From the NCBI RefSeq assembly GCF_028649395.1, contig NZ_JAQSUW010000007.1:1-64000 (forward strand): a stretch of 64,000 bases of DNA, in the 5' to 3' direction. Shown here piece after piece: positions 33,019 to 43,422 of the stretch. The position numbers and the translations under genes are program-made. Below the pieces are notes generated by a model. That model worked only from the letters and a program-made list of their open reading frames with translations. It was not told where the DNA came from and made no database searches. The DNA comes from Pseudomonas sp. Gutcm_11s (GTDB lineage: Bacteria; Pseudomonadota; Gammaproteobacteria; Pseudomonadales; Pseudomonadaceae). How positions within the stretch are numbered: the stretch's first letter is position 1; each line of letters opens with the position of its first letter.

Positions 33019-33103
33019 CTTGGCACCTGAGCTACGCCATCCCACTTCCCCTCCGCGCGCTCCCGCAGATCGCCGAAAACCGGCGTGGCCGTCCAAGGAC
33101 ACA

Positions 33104-36100
33104 ATGCCCAGCACATGGCCTCGTATCTTCTCGCACCCACGCAGTTCACCTCGTAAGTTTGCCTACGAACCCGTCCTGCGTGCCGAACTGTTCAGCGCCG
33201 AGCAGATGGCTACACACGGTCACCAGTTGGCTAAACAGCACCAGCTCAGCCCACGGTCCACCTCCGCGGCATTGCTGGTGCGCCTCGATGACAACGAAGC
33301 GCTGCTGGTGCACAGCTGCGCCATGCTCAGCGAGGTACCACCGGCCACGCGCCGCGCCACCCCGGCGGCGGAATGGCTGCTGGACAACTTCTACCTGATC
33401 AAGGAGCAGATCCGCACTGCACGCAAGCACCTGCCACCGGGCTACAGCCGCGAGCTGCCGCGCCTGGCAGAAGGTCCGTCAAGTGGCCTGCCGCGGGTCT
33501 ACGACATCGCCCTGGAAACCATCTCGCATGGCGATGGACGGGTCGATAATGAAAGCCTGAGCCGCTTTGTCGCGTCTTACCAATCCGTCATGCCGCTGAC
33601 CCTCGGTGAGCTGTGGGCAATCCCGATCATGCTGCGCCTGGCGCTGATCGAGAACCTGCGCCGCGTGGCCTCACGGGTGATGGCCAACTGGGACGACCGC
33701 AACCTGGCCAATGACTGGGCCGACCGTCTGCACGAAACCGCCGAGCACGATGCCAAGAGCGTACTGCTGACTGTCGCCGACATGGCCCGCTCGCAACCAC
33801 CGATGACCAGCTCCTTCGTCGCCGAACTGGCCAGGCGCCTGCAGGGCCAAAGCTCGGCGCTGATCCTGCCGTTGACCTGGATCGAACAGACGCTTGCTGA
33901 AAGCGGCCTGAACATCGAACGCCTGGTACAGCTAGACGCCCAGCAGCAGGCCGCCGAGCAGGTGTCCATCAGCAACAGCATCAACAGTCTGCGCAAGCTG
34001 TCCGCTATCGATTGGCGTGGCTTTGTCGAAAGCATGAGTCGTGTCGAACAGGTGCTGCTCGAAGACCCCGCGCAGGTCTACCCGGGCATGGATTTCGCCA
34101 CCCGCGACCACTATCGTCACGTGATTGAGCGCCTGGCCAAACACTGCGTGCATACGGAAGAAGCAGTAGCTCGCACCGCCGTCGATCTGGCCGCCAATGC
34201 CGGTACAGTCATCCGCGCTCATGTTGGCTTCTATCTGCTGGGGCAGGGGCTGGGCGAGCTGGAGCGGCACCTCAGCGCCCGTATCCCACTTGCCGAGGCC
34301 TGGCAGCGCCTGCTGCGCCGCTCTCCGCTGGCCTTTTTCCTCATCCCGGTGCTGATCCTCAGCATGCTGCTGGCCTGGCCCTTCCTGGCCGTCGCCCAGG
34401 TCAACGGTGTGAGTGGCGGCCTGCTGGCCCTGCTCGGCGTGCCAGCTCTACTGATGACCAGCTGCCTGGCCCTGGGACTGGTGAACTGGCTGGTGACCCT
34501 GACCGTGACGCCGCACATTCTGCCGCGCCTGGACTACAGCACTGGCATTCCCGAACAGGCGCGCACCCTGGTGGTGGTACCCACCCTGATCGGCAGCGTG
34601 CGGGATATCGAGGAGCTGGTCGAAGGACTGGAGGTACGTTTCCTGGCCAATCGCGACGCCAACCTGCACTTCGCTCTGCTTACCGACTTCATGGACGCAC
34701 CGAGCGAGGTGTTGGCACAGGATGCTGCCCTGCTTCTGCTGGCCCGCCAGCAGATCGAGGCGCTCAACCACAAATACCCGCCGGTCGGCGCCGAACGCTT
34801 CTACCTGTTGCATCGCCCACGACGCTGGAACCCCGGCGAAGACGTATGGATGGGCCATGAGCGCAAGCGCGGCAAGCTCTCCGCGCTGAATGCCCTGCTG
34901 CGAGGACAGGGTTATGAAGAATTCGCCATGATCGTCGGCGACATCGCCGCCTTGCCCCAGGTGAACTACGTGATCAGCCTGGATACCGACACTCAGCTGC
35001 CCCGCGATGTCGCCCAGCAACTGGTCGGCACCCTCGCCCACCCGCTCAACCAGGCCGTGTTCGACCCCGTACGGCGCCGCATCAGTAGCGGTTACGCCAT
35101 CCTCCAGCCACGGGTTGGTATCAGCCTGCCGAGCACCGCGCGCTCGATCTATGCCCAGCTGTTTGGCAGCGACGCCGGGGTCGATCCCTATACCCGTGCC
35201 GTGTCCGACGTGTATCAGGATCTGTTCCAACATGGCTCTTTCATCGGCAAGGGCATCTACGCGGTGGATGCTTTCGAGCAAGCGCTGGAGGGCTGCTTCC
35301 CGGACAACCGCATCCTCAGCCACGACCTGATCGAAGGCTGCTTCGCCCGCTCCGGCCTGCTCAGCGACGTGCAGCTGTATGAAGAGCATCCGGCCCGCTA
35401 TAGCGCCGACTGCAAGCGCCGGCACCGCTGGATCCGCGGCGACTGGCAACTGCTGCCCTGGCTGCTGCCGTGGACGCCGAAGCCCCAGGGCGGCCTGCAG
35501 CGCAATCGCCTCGGCGCGCTGGCGCGCTGGAAGATTCTCGACAACCTGCGCCGCAGCCTGGAGCCGGCGGCTTTTCTCGCCATGCTGCTATGGGGCTGGC
35601 TGGCTATCGACCAGGCGCTGCTGTGGACCCTGGCAGTGCTCGGCCTGGTGCTGACCCAACCCTTGCTCGGCACATTGCTGGAGCTGCTGCGCAAGCCCCA
35701 TGACACGCCTCTCGGCCAACACCTGCAGGCCACCACGCGCATGGCTACATTGCATTTCAGCCGTGCCCTACTGGCCCTGGTGTGGCTACCCTTCGAAGCC
35801 CTACTCAGCCTGGATGCCATCGCCCGGACCCTGTGGCGCATGCTGGTGAGTCGGCGCCACCTGTTGCAATGGAGCCCCTCGCGCGAAGTGGAGCGCAGCA
35901 GCCGCAACGATCTGCCCAGCCTGTACCGGCTGATGTGGATCGCCCCTGCGCTGGCGCTGGCTTGCGCCGCACTGCTCGTGGTCAAGCCCGCGGTACTGGC
36001 GCTGGCCAGCTCACTACTATCGCTGTGGCTGGTCAGCCCGGCCATCGCCTGGTGGCTAAGTCGCCCCAGGGCCCGAGCGAACTTCGAGCCTTCCGCCGAG

Positions 36101-39100
36101 GAGCTGCGCTTCCTACGCAACCTGGCGCGCAAGACCTGGGCCTTCTTCGACCAGCATGTCGGCCCACTGGACAACTGGTTGCCGCCCGACAATGTTCAGG
36201 AACAGCCAAGCCAGGTGATCGCCCACCGCACCTCGCCCACCAACATGGGCATGGCCCTGCTCTCGCATCTGGCCGCCTACGATTTCGGCTACCTCAGTGG
36301 CGGCCGTCTGTTGGCACGCCTCGATAACTCGCTGAGCAGCATGGCCAGCCTGGAGCGCCATCGCCGGCACTTCTTCAACTGGTACGACACCCAGACCCTC
36401 AAGCCCCTACCGCCGCACTATGTGTCGACGGTGGACAGCGGCAATCTGGCCGGCTTGCTACTGACCCTGCGCCCAGGTCTGCTGGAGCTCACGGATCAAC
36501 CTCTGCTAAATCCGCAGCTGTTTGCCGGCCTCGCCGATACCTTCGCGTTGTTGCGTGAGGCCGTGCTCGACGCGCACCTCGACGAACATGCCCTGCGCGA
36601 GGTGCAAGGCGAGCTGGATACCGCACAGGCAGCAGCTCCGCAGAGCCTGGAAGCGACCTGCCAACATCTGCAACGACTGCTCGACCAAAGCCGGCTACTG
36701 CTGCACAAGACCCTGCAGCCTGCGCAGAACAGCGAGAGCGAGCGCTGGCTGCAGGCCCTGGTGGCTCACTGTGAAGACCTGCATGGCGAGCTGAACCAGT
36801 TCCGGCTGCCATCCCTTGACGCAAGCGAACAGCCCGCGCAAGCGACCTGGCACCAGTTGGCGCAACTGGATAGCACGCAGTGGCCCGCCGCCGACCAAGC
36901 CCAGGTACAAGCGGTGCAGCGCTGCGCCAGCGAGCGTATCGCCTGTGCCGCCCGTCTCGCCCAGCAGGCTAGCGAGCTGGCGAAGATGGACTTCAGTTTT
37001 CTCTACGAACCGCAGCGCGATCTGTTCGCCATCGGCTACAACGCCGATGAGAACCGTCGGGACGCCGCCTACTACGACCTGCTGGCCTCAGAGGCGCGGC
37101 TGACCAATTTCGTGGTGATCGCCCAGGGCCAGCTGCCCCAGGAAGGTTGGTTCACCCTCGGCCGCCTGCTCACCAGCAACTCTGGCGTGCCGGTGCTGCT
37201 GTCCTGGTCCGGCTCGATGTTCGAGTACCTGATGCCGCTGCTAGTGATGCCCAGCTATGCCGGCACACTGCTCGACCAGACCTGCCGTGCCGCCGTGGCC
37301 AGACAGATCGAGCATGGCAACCAGTTGGGACTGCCCTGGGGGGTGTCCGAGTCCGGTTACAACACCCAGGATGCCCACTTCAATTATCAGTACCGCGCCT
37401 TCGGCGTCCCCGGCCTTGGCCTAAAGCGCGGGCTCGGCGAGGACATAGTGGTGGCCCCCTACGCCTCGGCCCTGGCCCTGATGATCGACCCCAAAGCTGC
37501 CTGTAGAAATCTGCAGCGCCTGGCCGCACAAGGTCTGGCCGGCACCTTCGGTCTGTACGAGGCGGTCGACTTCACACCCGCACGTCTGCCGCACGGGCAA
37601 AGCGCCGCAGTGATCCATTCGTTCATGGCCCACCACCAGGGCATGAGCCTGCTGGCGCTGGCCCATGTGCTGTTGGACCGGCCGATGCAACGACGCTTCG
37701 AATCCGATCCGCAATTTCAGGCCACTGCCTTGTTGCTGCAGGAACGCATTCCGAAAACCGCCGCGCAGTACCTGCATGCCACCCACTCACCCGCCGCCGA
37801 CGCTGCCGCGCGAGTCATCGAGACCAAGCTACGCGTATTCACCGACCCGGATCGCCGCCGTCCCGCCGTGCAGTTGCTGTCCAACGGGCGCTACCACGTC
37901 ATGCTCAGCAGCGCCGGTGGCGGCTACAGCCGCTGTGACGGCACGGCCGTGACGCGCTGGCAGGAGGACATCAGCCGCGACCACTGGGGGATGTTCTGCT
38001 ACCTGCGCGATGTCGCCAGTGGCGACTTCTGGTCCGCTGCATACCAACCGACGCTGCGCCATACGGCCGGCTACGAGGCGATCTTTACCGATGCCCGCGC
38101 CGAGTTCCGTGTACGCGAGCGTGATTTCGACAGCCATACCGAGATCGTCGTATCCCCCGAGGACGACATCGAACTGCGCCGTCTGCACCTGACCAACCGC
38201 GCCCGCGTACGGCGCAGCCTGGAGATAACCAGCTACGCCGAAGTGGTGCTCGCCCCGGCCATCGCCGACGCCCTGCATCCGACCTTCAGCAAGCTGTTCG
38301 TGCAGACCGAGCTGGTGCCGGAACTGCAAGCGATCCTATGCTCGCGCCGACCGCGCTCCAGCCAGGAAAACGTGCCGTGGATGTGTCATCTGCTGGCCGC
38401 CCACGGCGTGGAAATCGACGCAATTTCCTACGAGACCGACCGCGCACGCTTTATCGGCCGCGGTCGTAGTGCGGCCCGTCCGGCGGTTCTGGACGCCGGC
38501 GTCGACAGTCTGTCCGGCAGCGCCGGATCAGTGCTGGACCCGATCGTGGCGATCCGCTGCCGCATCAGCCTGGAACCCGGTCAAAGCGCCGTTATCGACC
38601 TGGTCAGCGGTATCAGTGACAGTCGCGACGGCTGCCTGCACCTGATCAATAAATACCGTGACCGCCATCTGGCCGACCGTGTATTCGGTCTGGCATGGAC
38701 CCACAGCCAAGTGCTGTTGCGCCAGCTCAACGCCTCACAGGCCGACGGCCGCCTGTTCGAGCAGATGGCCGCCTCGATCCTCTATGCCAATGCATCTTTA
38801 CGCGCCGACACCAGCGTGCTGAGCGGCAACCAGCGCAACCAGTCCGACCTCTGGGGCCAGGCGATTTCCGGCGACCTACCAATCGTCCTGGTGCAGATCG
38901 CCGACCCGGCCAATATCGAGCTGGTGCGGCAACTGGTGCAGGCTCACGCCTACTGGCGGCAGAAAGGCCTGGCGCTGGATCTGGTGATCTGGAACGAGGA
39001 CCAGATCGGTTATCGCCAGCAATTGCAGGACCTGATCATGGCGCTGGTTACCTCCGGCAGCGAGGCCAATCTGGTCGACCGCCCTGGCGGCATCTTCGTC

Positions 39101-41689
39101 CGTCCAGCCCAACAACTGTCCAATGAGGACCGGCTGCTGATGCTCGCCGTTGCACGCCTGGTGCTCAGCGACAGCAATGGCAGCCTGGCCGAACAGGTAC
39201 ATCGGCGCGCCAGCGAAGTGGCACTACCGCGCTTCAAATCGGACTTGATGCGCACGCCGCTGCCGGATGCCACACCAAGCTCCGACCCGGCGTTGCTGCT
39301 GAGCAATCCTTACGGCGGTTTCAGTGCCGATGGCAGCGAGTACGTGATCCACCTGACCCAAGGCACGAGCACCCCGGCGCCCTGGGCCAACGTGCTGGCC
39401 AACCCACACTTCGGTACGGTGATCAGCGAAAGCGGTGGCGCCTATACCTGGAGCGAGAACGCCCATGAATACCGCCTGACTCCCTGGCACAACGATCCGG
39501 TCGGCGATGCCAGCGACGAAGCCCTGTACCTGCGCGATAACGACAGCGGCCACTACTGGTCGCCAACTCCCCTGCCGCGCCCAGGAACAGGGGCCTATAC
39601 CACCCGCCATGGCTTCGGCTACAGCGTCTTCGAGCACGATGAGGACGGCATCCACAGCGAGCTGTGGGTGTACGTGGCGCTGGATGCATCGATCAAGTTC
39701 TCGCGTCTGAAAGTGCGCAACCTTTCGGGGCGCGAGCGTCGCCTCTCGGCCACCGGCTACGTGGCCTGGGTGCTTGGCGACCTGCGCGAGAAGTCGGCGT
39801 TGCACGTGGTCACCGAGCAAGACCCGGTCAGCGGCGTGCTGTTCGCACGCAACGCCTACTCCATCGAATTTCCCGGCCGCGTGGCGTTCTTCGATGTCGA
39901 CTCACCGGCTCGCAGCGTCAGCGGCGACCGCAGCGAATTTCTCGGTCGCAATGGCAACCTAAATGCACCCGCGGCGCTGGCCAAGTCGCGTCTGTCGGGG
40001 CGCACCGGCGGCGGCCTCGACCCTTGTGCGGCGATCCAGGTGGCCTTCGAGCTGGCTGCCGGCGACAGCCAGGAGATCGTCTTCCGCCTCGGTGCCGGCC
40101 ACGACGCCAAGGCTGCCGCACATCTGGCCCTGCGCTTCCGTGGCAGCAGCGCGGCCAATAGCGCGCTCGATCAAGTACGCGAGCACTGGCGTTCGACCCT
40201 GGGCGCGATCCAGATCAAGACCCCTGAGCCGGGCATCGATGTGCTGGCCAACGGCTGGCTGATGTACCAGGTGATCGCCAGCCGCTTCTGGGCGCGCAGT
40301 GGTTACTACCAGTCCGGCGGTGCCTACGGTTTCCGCGACCAGCTGCAGGACAGCATGGCGATGATCCACGCCAGCCCAGCCGCCAGTCGCCAGCACCTGC
40401 TGCTGTGCGCGGCTCATCAGTTCAGCGAGGGTGATGTGCAGCACTGGTGGCATCCACCGCTGGGTCGCGGCGTACGCACCGGCTGCTCCGACGACTACCT
40501 CTGGCTGCCACTGGCCACCAGTCGCTATGTGTACATCACCAGCGACCACGGAGTACTCGATGAGCCAGTGAGCTACATCGAAGGTCGCGCACTGAATCCC
40601 GGTGAAGAGTCCTATTACGACCTGCCGCAGCGTTCGCCCCTGCAGGAAAGCCTTTACCAGCACTGCGTGCGTGCCATCGAACACGGCATGGCCCGCGGCA
40701 TCCACGGCCTGCCCCTGATCGGCTGCGGCGACTGGAACGATGGTCTGAACCGCGTCGGCGAACAGGGTCAGGGCGAAAGCGTATGGCTGGGCTTCTTCCT
40801 CTACGAGGTGCTACAGCGGTTTTCCAGTACCGCTCTTACTCGAGGCGACGCTGTCTTTGCACAACGCTGCACGGAGCAGGCCGCGCTGCTGCGCATCAGC
40901 CTGGAAGAGCACGGCTGGGACGGCGCCTGGTACCGCCGCGCCTATTTCGACGACGGTACCCCACTGGGATCCGCGAGCAATGAGGAGTGCCGCATCGACT
41001 CCATCGCCCAGAGCTGGTCCGTGCTCTCCGGTGCGGCCGCGCTTGAGCGTCAGCGCAGTGCCATGGACGCGCTGGAGAAACACCTGCTGCTCCGTGACCT
41101 AGGCCTGGTGCAACTGCTCGATCCGCCCTTCGACAAGAGCTCACTCGACCCTGGCTACATCAAGGGCTATGTGCCGGGTGTGCGCGAGAATGGCGGTCAG
41201 TACACCCACGCCGCCGTGTGGGCGAGCATGGCATTCGCCGGTCTCGGCGATAGCGCCCGGGCCTGGGAACTGTTGCGCCTGATAAATCCAGTCAGCCATG
41301 GAAGCACAGAGACTATTGCCCAATACAAGGTAGAACCCTATGTAGTCAGCGCCGATGTCTATGGCGTGGCTCCACATGCTGGGCGCGGCGGCTGGAGCTG
41401 GTATACCGGCGCGGCCGGCTGGATGTACCGCTTGATAGTCGAGTCGCTGCTAGGCCTGCAGCGCAGTGCTAACAGCCTGCGGCTGGAGCCTGTACTGCCA
41501 GCCAACTGGCCAGGTTTCAGAATGGATTATCGCTTCGGTGCCACGCTGTACCGCATAGAGGTAGTGCAGGAGGTGGATGTAACTCCGTCACTGCGGCTAG
41601 ATGGCATGCTGATCGAAGGTATCCAATGCCCTTTAATTGATGATGACCATGACCACTGCATCGAGTTGCGTTGCCGGCCAAGTGTATAG
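33104..41689 (+). CDS. ndvB: Cyclic beta-1,2-glucan synthase-like protein (NdvB family)
   Basis: A 2861-residue inner-membrane enzyme of normal NdvB/Cgs length. These proteins polymerise UDP-glucose, cyclise the chain and release periplasmic glucans that act in osmoadaptation and, in P. aeruginosa biofilms, antibiotic sequestration. The GT84 glycosyltransferase region has VISLDTDTQLPRD near 625 and RRHRWIRGDWQLLPW near 770. About six membrane helices flank it. A glycoamylase-like domain covers ~1000–1530 (TSPTNMGMALLSHLAAYDFG). GH94 phosphorylase-type domains make up the rest (YGFRDQLQDS; GCGDWNDGLN near 2540). The start at ATG 33104 has AAGGA upstream; the frame is open to 33020. A regulon site precedes it. 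Confidence 0.95.
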   Translation: MPSTWPRIFSHPRSSPRKFAYEPVLRAELFSAEQMATHGHQLAKQHQLSPRSTSAALLVRLDDNEALLVHSCAMLSEVPPATRRATPAAEWLLDNFYLIKEQIRTARKHLPPGYSRELPRLAEGPSSGLPRVYDIALETISHGDGRVDNESLSRFVASYQSVMPLTLGELWAIPIMLRLALIENLRRVASRVMANWDDRNLANDWADRLHETAEHDAKSVLLTVADMARSQPPMTSSFVAELARRLQGQSSALILPLTWIEQTLAESGLNIERLVQLDAQQQAAEQVSISNSINSLRKLSAIDWRGFVESMSRVEQVLLEDPAQVYPGMDFATRDHYRHVIERLAKHCVHTEEAVARTAVDLAANAGTVIRAHVGFYLLGQGLGELERHLSARIPLAEAWQRLLRRSPLAFFLIPVLILSMLLAWPFLAVAQVNGVSGGLLALLGVPALLMTSCLALGLVNWLVTLTVTPHILPRLDYSTGIPEQARTLVVVPTLIGSVRDIEELVEGLEVRFLANRDANLHFALLTDFMDAPSEVLAQDAALLLLARQQIEALNHKYPPVGAERFYLLHRPRRWNPGEDVWMGHERKRGKLSALNALLRGQGYEEFAMIVGDIAALPQVNYVISLDTDTQLPRDVAQQLVGTLAHPLNQAVFDPVRRRISSGYAILQPRVGISLPSTARSIYAQLFGSDAGVDPYTRAVSDVYQDLFQHGSFIGKGIYAVDAFEQALEGCFPDNRILSHDLIEGCFARSGLLSDVQLYEEHPARYSADCKRRHRWIRGDWQLLPWLLPWTPKPQGGLQRNRLGALARWKILDNLRRSLEPAAFLAMLLWGWLAIDQALLWTLAVLGLVLTQPLLGTLLELLRKPHDTPLGQHLQATTRMATLHFSRALLALVWLPFEALLSLDAIARTLWRMLVSRRHLLQWSPSREVERSSRNDLPSLYRLMWIAPALALACAALLVVKPAVLALASSLLSLWLVSPAIAWWLSRPRARANFEPSAEELRFLRNLARKTWAFFDQHVGPLDNWLPPDNVQEQPSQVIAHRTSPTNMGMALLSHLAAYDFGYLSGGRLLARLDNSLSSMASLERHRRHFFNWYDTQTLKPLPPHYVSTVDSGNLAGLLLTLRPGLLELTDQPLLNPQLFAGLADTFALLREAVLDAHLDEHALREVQGELDTAQAAAPQSLEATCQHLQRLLDQSRLLLHKTLQPAQNSESERWLQALVAHCEDLHGELNQFRLPSLDASEQPAQATWHQLAQLDSTQWPAADQAQVQAVQRCASERIACAARLAQQASELAKMDFSFLYEPQRDLFAIGYNADENRRDAAYYDLLASEARLTNFVVIAQGQLPQEGWFTLGRLLTSNSGVPVLLSWSGSMFEYLMPLLVMPSYAGTLLDQTCRAAVARQIEHGNQLGLPWGVSESGYNTQDAHFNYQYRAFGVPGLGLKRGLGEDIVVAPYASALALMIDPKAACRNLQRLAAQGLAGTFGLYEAVDFTPARLPHGQSAAVIHSFMAHHQGMSLLALAHVLLDRPMQRRFESDPQFQATALLLQERIPKTAAQYLHATHSPAADAAARVIETKLRVFTDPDRRRPAVQLLSNGRYHVMLSSAGGGYSRCDGTAVTRWQEDISRDHWGMFCYLRDVASGDFWSAAYQPTLRHTAGYEAIFTDARAEFRVRERDFDSHTEIVVSPEDDIELRRLHLTNRARVRRSLEITSYAEVVLAPAIADALHPTFSKLFVQTELVPELQAILCSRRPRSSQENVPWMCHLLAAHGVEIDAISYETDRARFIGRGRSAARPAVLDAGVDSLSGSAGSVLDPIVAIRCRISLEPGQSAVIDLVSGISDSRDGCLHLINKYRDRHLADRVFGLAWTHSQVLLRQLNASQADGRLFEQMAASILYANASLRADTSVLSGNQRNQSDLWGQAISGDLPIVLVQIADPANIELVRQLVQAHAYWRQKGLALDLVIWNEDQIGYRQQLQDLIMALVTSGSEANLVDRPGGIFVRPAQQLSNEDRLLMLAVARLVLSDSNGSLAEQVHRRASEVALPRFKSDLMRTPLPDATPSSDPALLLSNPYGGFSADGSEYVIHLTQGTSTPAPWANVLANPHFGTVISESGGAYTWSENAHEYRLTPWHNDPVGDASDEALYLRDNDSGHYWSPTPLPRPGTGAYTTRHGFGYSVFEHDEDGIHSELWVYVALDASIKFSRLKVRNLSGRERRLSATGYVAWVLGDLREKSALHVVTEQDPVSGVLFARNAYSIEFPGRVAFFDVDSPARSVSGDRSEFLGRNGNLNAPAALAKSRLSGRTGGGLDPCAAIQVAFELAAGDSQEIVFRLGAGHDAKAAAHLALRFRGSSAANSALDQVREHWRSTLGAIQIKTPEPGIDVLANGWLMYQVIASRFWARSGYYQSGGAYGFRDQLQDSMAMIHASPAASRQHLLLCAAHQFSEGDVQHWWHPPLGRGVRTGCSDDYLWLPLATSRYVYITSDHGVLDEPVSYIEGRALNPGEESYYDLPQRSPLQESLYQHCVRAIEHGMARGIHGLPLIGCGDWNDGLNRVGEQGQGESVWLGFFLYEVLQRFSSTALTRGDAVFAQRCTEQAALLRISLEEHGWDGAWYRRAYFDDGTPLGSASNEECRIDSIAQSWSVLSGAAALERQRSAMDALEKHLLLRDLGLVQLLDPPFDKSSLDPGYIKGYVPGVRENGGQYTHAAVWASMAFAGLGDSARAWELLRLINPVSHGSTETIAQYKVEPYVVSADVYGVAPHAGRGGWSWYTGAAGWMYRLIVESLLGLQRSANSLRLEPVLPANWPGFRMDYRFGATLYRIEVVQEVDVTPSLRLDGMLIEGIQCPLIDDDHDHCIELRCRPSV

Positions 41690-41812
41690 ACAGTCCACTT
41701 TTAGGGTGGATCGAGACCTTCGTATGCCACTGCTATGAGTAGGACTTCGTTCGACATGGCGCCTCCGAAGTCAGCCTCTCCAGGCTACTGAAGGCCAGAG
41801 CAGCAATCAGGT

Positions 41813-42094
41813 TCAGAAACGGAAACCTGGCCGCTGGGGATGCTCGACGGCAGTTTCCAAACGGTTGGTGAGAAGGCCGTATGAAGGCCCGGTCTCGTCC
41901 ATTCCATCATCTCGGCTCGTCAACAGATCGCGCCTGTGCAAGCTCAACGCATAGGCTTCCCAACCCTTCGCTTGTTGGCGTGCTGCATCAAGCTCCCTAA
42001 AAGAAAGGTCCAGAGCAGCTGTCAAGGTAGTAACCGCCAGCGTCGCCAGGGCTAACCCGGAGGCAAGCATCGTCACGCGAGAGTGTGTATTCAT
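41813..42094 (-). CDS. Small membrane-anchored or exported hypothetical protein
   Basis: A 93-residue protein. Its first ~27 residues form a hydrophobic signal or anchor (VTMLASGLALATLAVTTLTA). The remainder is charged (FRELDAARQQAKGWEAYAL) and has no known motif. GGAGCG lies before the ATG. It is convergent with ndvB. No clear regulon site was found upstream. Confidence 0.6.
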   Translation of the reverse strand: MNTHSRVTMLASGLALATLAVTTLTAALDLSFRELDAARQQAKGWEAYALSLHRRDLLTSRDDGMDETGPSYGLLTNRLETAVEHPQRPGFRF

Positions 42095-42350
42095 AGATTC
42101 GCTCCGACTAACGAGTGAGTAGAGGACGCGCCACGGATCCCCGTGGCACCTGTCGATATGTTGAAAATCGACACGCGTATGTGACTACTCCAGACGCAGC
42201 GCTGACTTCCACATAGCCATCACTTCTCCATCAGACAGCAACCGATCAACACCAGCCCGTAAACAACAAGGGGCGACCAGCTCATCCACTGCTTAGCTAA
42301 AACTGGTCTTGCCGTGCTAGGGGTAGCGTGGAAGGTCTATCTGCATAGGG

Positions 42351-42551
42351 TTAGCTATCCATCAAATCATCCTGTGGATCACGATTGTCTTGCTCTCGTT
42401 TCTCACGCGTAACCGGCGGTGGCTCGTGTAACTCGCCTGGTAGCGGTAGGCGCCTGGATTCGCCATCGGTTGGCGGCGGGGCATCGGTCTCCGGAGATTC
42501 CAACTGGTCGTCTGGTTCTTTCGACTGCTCTGGCTCTATGGGCTTGTACAT
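42351..42551 (-). CDS. Small acidic Pro-rich hypothetical protein
   Basis: A 66-residue, probably disordered protein with many Pro, Glu and Asp residues (PEQSKEPDDQLESPETDAPP). Two ATG codons are adjacent. The second (42551) has the better spacing to GGAGG. A strong regulon site lies 78 bp upstream. It is divergent from the DUF883 gene. The composition resembles small stress-induced hydrophilic proteins, but no family was recognised. Confidence 0.6.
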   Translation of the reverse strand: MYKPIEPEQSKEPDDQLESPETDAPPPTDGESRRLPLPGELHEPPPVTREKREQDNRDPQDDLMDS

Positions 42552-42606
42552 CATCGCCTCCAATGAGGTCTTGGCGGGCACGCGGTACACGAACCCTGAG
42601 CAATGA

Positions 42607-42651
42607 TGGTGACAGCAACAGATCGTTCCGTCCGTACGCTAACGCTCATAG
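42607..42651 (-). promoter_or_regulatory. Regulon site upstream of small acidic protein
   Basis: In gene direction block A is CTATG, AGCGTTAGCG, TACGGAC (42651–42630), then 13 nt, then GCTGTCACCA. 21 of its 22 block A bases equal the GGDEF-EAL copy. Confidence 0.65.
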
Positions 42652-42664
42652 ACCTTGCGCCGTA

Positions 42665-42708
42665 CAGCGTTGGCTATCGCACAGACAGTCGAGTCGCAGA
42701 CAGTCAAG
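42665..42708 (+). promoter_or_regulatory. Regulon site upstream of DUF883 gene
   Basis: Degenerate block A CAGCGTTGGCTATCGCACAG plus AC (42665–42686), then 14 nt and CAGTCAAGG. It ends 72 bp before the start codon and is back-to-back with the site at 42607–42651. Confidence 0.45.
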
Positions 42709-42758
42709 GCTGTGCACTGCCATACCGGCCTATTCGCCAAGTACCGAAGGAACAAGAC

Positions 42759-43124
42759 ATGCAACCGCAAAACCATGTGCCTAAATCAGGCAACAACAGT
42801 GACAAACTCGACACCGCCAGCGCCATGTTCAAGCAGTCCGGAGTGCCCCGTGACTTTCAAAATCTGCTCACGGACATTGAGGATCTGATCAAGGGCGCCA
42901 CGTCACTCACCGGCGAGGAGCTGACCGAAGCCAGAAATAGACTTAATGCCCGCATAGCAGAGGTCCGGGTGGCGGTGCAGAACATCAATGACAGCGTTAC
43001 ACAGCGGGCACGTCAAACAGCCGCCGTGGCTAACGAATATGTTCATGAACAGCCCTGGAAAGCCCTGGGCACCAGCGTCGCCATCGCCTTCCTGCTCGGC
43101 TTCGTGGTAGCGCGCCGTGGTTAG
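42759..43124 (+). CDS. DUF883-family (ElaB/YqjD-like) protein
   Basis: A 121-residue protein. A helical cytoplasmic region (FQNLLTDIEDLIKGATSLTG; ARNRLNARIAEVRVAVQNIN) leads to a C-terminal membrane anchor ending in Arg (ALGTSVAIAFLLGFVVARRG). This is the layout of ElaB/YqjD proteins, which associate ribosomes with the inner membrane in stationary phase. AAGGA lies 7 nt before the ATG. A degenerate regulon site is upstream. Confidence 0.88.
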   Translation: MQPQNHVPKSGNNSDKLDTASAMFKQSGVPRDFQNLLTDIEDLIKGATSLTGEELTEARNRLNARIAEVRVAVQNINDSVTQRARQTAAVANEYVHEQPWKALGTSVAIAFLLGFVVARRG

Positions 43125-43422
43125 AACACGATGAGGAAAGTGTAAGCACTAAGAAGAAGGATGCGCTAAACAGTGGGGGCTACCCTGCCCCCATTACTCT
43201 AGCGGTTTATCTGCAAGCGGTATCAAAACGAATGGTGATCCCGTTAGCCCATAAGCCACACCGACGCCTAGACGAACGATGGTTCAGGTCATGGTATAGA
43301 GCGTTCAGAAAGCATCTGTTGTTCCAACAACCCCGTCATCCATGACAACTTTCTAACTAGCCCGCCAACGAGATGGAACAGCTATCTGTACCGATATTGG
43401 AGCTCACTAATTCTGACTAGGG
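43125..43422. other. Intergenic region after DUF883 gene
   Basis: 298 bp between convergent genes. I see no gene, terminator with a clear T-run, or repeat here. Confidence 0.35.

Larger units (their letters stand above)
32645..33103. promoter_or_regulatory. Divergent BON/ndvB promoter region
   Basis: 459 bp between divergent genes. It contains two regulon sites pointing away from each other (32911–32955 towards BON, 32975–33018 towards ndvB). The long stretch at 32645–32910 would be the BON leader; I see no gene in it. Confidence 0.5.
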
